A stretch of DNA of 15,169 nt from Chryseobacterium sp. (lineage in GTDB: Bacteria > Bacteroidota > Bacteroidia > Flavobacteriales > Weeksellaceae): positions 1-15,169 of the forward strand of contig RDDY01000327.1 in the NCBI GenBank assembly GCA_003852805.1, in the 5' to 3' direction. A program made the translations under genes and the position numbers. Below, in pieces: positions 13,641 through 15,169 of the stretch (positions are counted from its first letter, which is position 1; each line of letters begins with the position of its first letter). Below the pieces are notes generated by a model. The model did no database searches. It was not told the DNA's origin and was given only the letters and a program-made list of their open reading frames with translations.

Positions 13641-15169
13641 TTGAAGTACGTCACCGAATTCCGCAAAGTTGTCACCGGACAATACATCAACTCTGCCACG
13701 CGCATTACGCTGGCGGTGATTGTTCCGGCGGTGATCATGGCGCACTTCGGCATTTTGAAAGAATACTTTGCATTTCCGCTGGGCACCAGCTTTTTGGGAT
13801 TGTTGGACCAACCCGGATCACCTATCCGTCGGCGGAACACATTGATCTTGGGTATTCTCTCGTTCTTTATCGTCACGCTGATTATCGGCCTCAGTTATCC
13901 CTACCCGATTTTGGTGGTGGGAGAAATCATACTTTTCGGCTTATTCTTCTCACTGATCGGGATTTACGGAAACCGATTAGCCGCTCTGGGCTCGCTTACA
14001 TTGGTGGTTTTCGCGATATTCATCGACGGACACTTCGGCGACGGACAAGCGCTGAAAACCTCACTTACGGTAGCTGCCGGCGGGCTTTGGTTTTTGATTG
14101 TCTTCCTTATCGTCAACGTTATCCAGCCGTATAAACTGGCGATGCAAATGGTGGGCGAGCATTTCATAGAACTTGCCGGTTACCTGCGCATCAGAGCACG
14201 ATTTTACAGCCGCGATCCCGACTACAACCAACTGTTCGACGAAATGATGACATCCCAAGTGCGCATTAAAGAACACCAGGAAGCTCTGCGTGATCTGCTT
14301 TTCCGCACGCGCAGGATTGTCAATGAATCTACCACAACCAGCCGAATCATCATGCTGCTGTTTATAGAAAGCATCGACCTTTTTGAGCAGATCATGACTT
14401 CTCAGCAAGACTATCGGAAACTGCACGAACACTTCGGCCACAAAGAAGTGCTCTCGGCAATCGAGAAATACGTAAACACGCTCTCGTCCGAGTTGGTGCA
14501 CATAGGGATCGCCGTGCAAGCAGGGCAGAGAACGGCACCGCTTACCGATCTGGACCAAGAACTGCAGAGCTGTTACGAAGCCTACTACAATCTGCGCGAC
14601 GCCGAATTGCGCTCAGAAACAGTCGAACGCTTCATTATGCTGCGCCGCATCATGATGGGGTTGAGCGACATTACCGATAAAATAAAGACTGTTTACCGCG
14701 TAGCTTCCTACGACGAAAAATTTGCGAAGAGCCTTTCTACAGGCTTGGACCACAGCCGTTTTCTTCCGCGCGAAGAAAGTTTTAATCCGCAAGTGTTGCG
14801 CTATAATCTATCATTGAAGTCGGGACATTTCCGTCACGCGGTACGCATCACCGTGGCATTGTTGCTGGGATATATTGTCTCTAAGCTGAGCTTTATAGAA
14901 ATCGGCCGTTCTTACTGGGTTCTCATCACCATTTTGGCCATTATGAAACCATCCTACGCCGCCACCAAATCTCGGAATACGGTACGGCTGATAGGCACGG
15001 TGGCAGGCGCCATTGCAGGTTTTGTATTGCTGTATTTTGTGCATGACTCTACGGCGCTATTCGTGCTGCTGCTCGTCAGTATGATACTGTCTTACACTTT
15101 TTTGAAAGAGCGCTATTTGGTGGCTGTCTTCTTCATGACGGTTTACCTTTTCATCACATTTAACTTTCT
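13641..15169 (+). CDS. FUSC-family (YccS-like) inner-membrane protein, 3' end missing
   Basis: The reading frame is open for 509 codons and runs off the window. It begins at TTG with KYVTEFRKVVTGQYINSATR, which resembles the start of flavobacterial FUSC proteins. The first in-frame ATG would lose about 32 residues including part of the first membrane helix, and an in-frame stop lies at 13620-13622. Hydrophobic helices fill residues of about 15-168 (AVIVPAVIMAHFGIL, FIVTLIIGLSYPYPILVVGE, FLIVFLIVNVI). A helical soluble part spans about 170-394, and a second membrane block starts near 395 (HFRHAVRITVALLLGYIV). YWVLITILAIMKPSYAATKS with the following RNTVRLIGTVAGAIAG is the FUSC core motif. FUSC proteins are linked to aromatic-acid or fusaric-acid efflux, but the substrate here is unknown. 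It lies downstream of the porV terminator and so is likely transcribed separately. Confidence 0.87.
   Translation, partial: MKYVTEFRKVVTGQYINSATRITLAVIVPAVIMAHFGILKEYFAFPLGTSFLGLLDQPGSPIRRRNTLILGILSFFIVTLIIGLSYPYPILVVGEIILFGLFFSLIGIYGNRLAALGSLTLVVFAIFIDGHFGDGQALKTSLTVAAGGLWFLIVFLIVNVIQPYKLAMQMVGEHFIELAGYLRIRARFYSRDPDYNQLFDEMMTSQVRIKEHQEALRDLLFRTRRIVNESTTTSRIIMLLFIESIDLFEQIMTSQQDYRKLHEHFGHKEVLSAIEKYVNTLSSELVHIGIAVQAGQRTAPLTDLDQELQSCYEAYYNLRDAELRSETVERFIMLRRIMMGLSDITDKIKTVYRVASYDEKFAKSLSTGLDHSRFLPREESFNPQVLRYNLSLKSGHFRHAVRITVALLLGYIVSKLSFIEIGRSYWVLITILAIMKPSYAATKSRNTVRLIGTVAGAIAGFVLLYFVHDSTALFVLLLVSMILSYTFLKERYLVAVFFMTVYLFITFNF

Noticed and set aside
1..15169. CRISPR arrays, tRNA or rRNA genes, transposases, integrases, or a new defence system.
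   Set aside because: No regularly spaced repeats, RNA-gene signatures, recombinase motifs or defence domains are seen; nearly all of the sequence is explained by housekeeping and envelope genes.

Overview
The window comes from the chromosome of a Bacteroidota bacterium, most likely a member of the Flavobacteriales close to Chryseobacterium (Weeksellaceae). The evidence is the divergent pair gldJ and porU-porV of the type IX secretion system (T9SS), the flavobacterial style of the HolB, LptC, AnmK and FUSC proteins, the lack of Shine-Dalgarno sequences before the starts, and several matches to the Bacteroidota -7 promoter box TAnnTTTG. By eye the DNA is richer in G+C than is usual in that family, so I do not name a genus. 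Most of the window is housekeeping and cell-envelope sequence. I see no insertion sequence, phage gene, tRNA, rRNA or CRISPR array.

Layout, left to right. holB (delta' subunit of the DNA polymerase III clamp loader) lies on the minus strand at 36-1157. Divergent from it is a plus-strand unit at 1328-4264: an uncharacterised outer-membrane beta-barrel protein, lptC (LPS transport lipoprotein) and anmK (anhydro-MurNAc kinase), the last two overlapping by one base. A perfect 10-bp hairpin at 4268-4293 separates anmK from a convergent minus-strand SRPBCC-fold gene (4312-4701). A NUDIX hydrolase gene (4739-5347) diverges from that across 37 bp and overlaps the convergent murF (5344-6615) by four bases. 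gldJ (6665-8245) lies upstream of murF on the minus strand, with a strong hairpin terminator between them. A 279-bp divergent regulatory region separates gldJ from porU (8525-12355) and porV (12373-13536), which form an operon closed by a terminator at 13561-13592. The window ends inside a FUSC-family membrane protein gene that begins with TTG at 13641.

How the genes fit together. GldJ is an outer-membrane lipoprotein tied to the gliding/T9SS ring machinery. PorV is the shuttle that carries T9SS cargo, and PorU is the sortase that removes the cargo's C-terminal signal and attaches the protein to the cell surface. murF and anmK make and recycle peptidoglycan; lptC serves LPS export. The window is therefore mainly an envelope-biogenesis neighbourhood. 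I found no convincing undescribed system. The best items for follow-up are candidate leaderless promoters at holB and murF, the repeats in the gldJ/porU divergent region, and the unassigned outer-membrane protein beside lptC.
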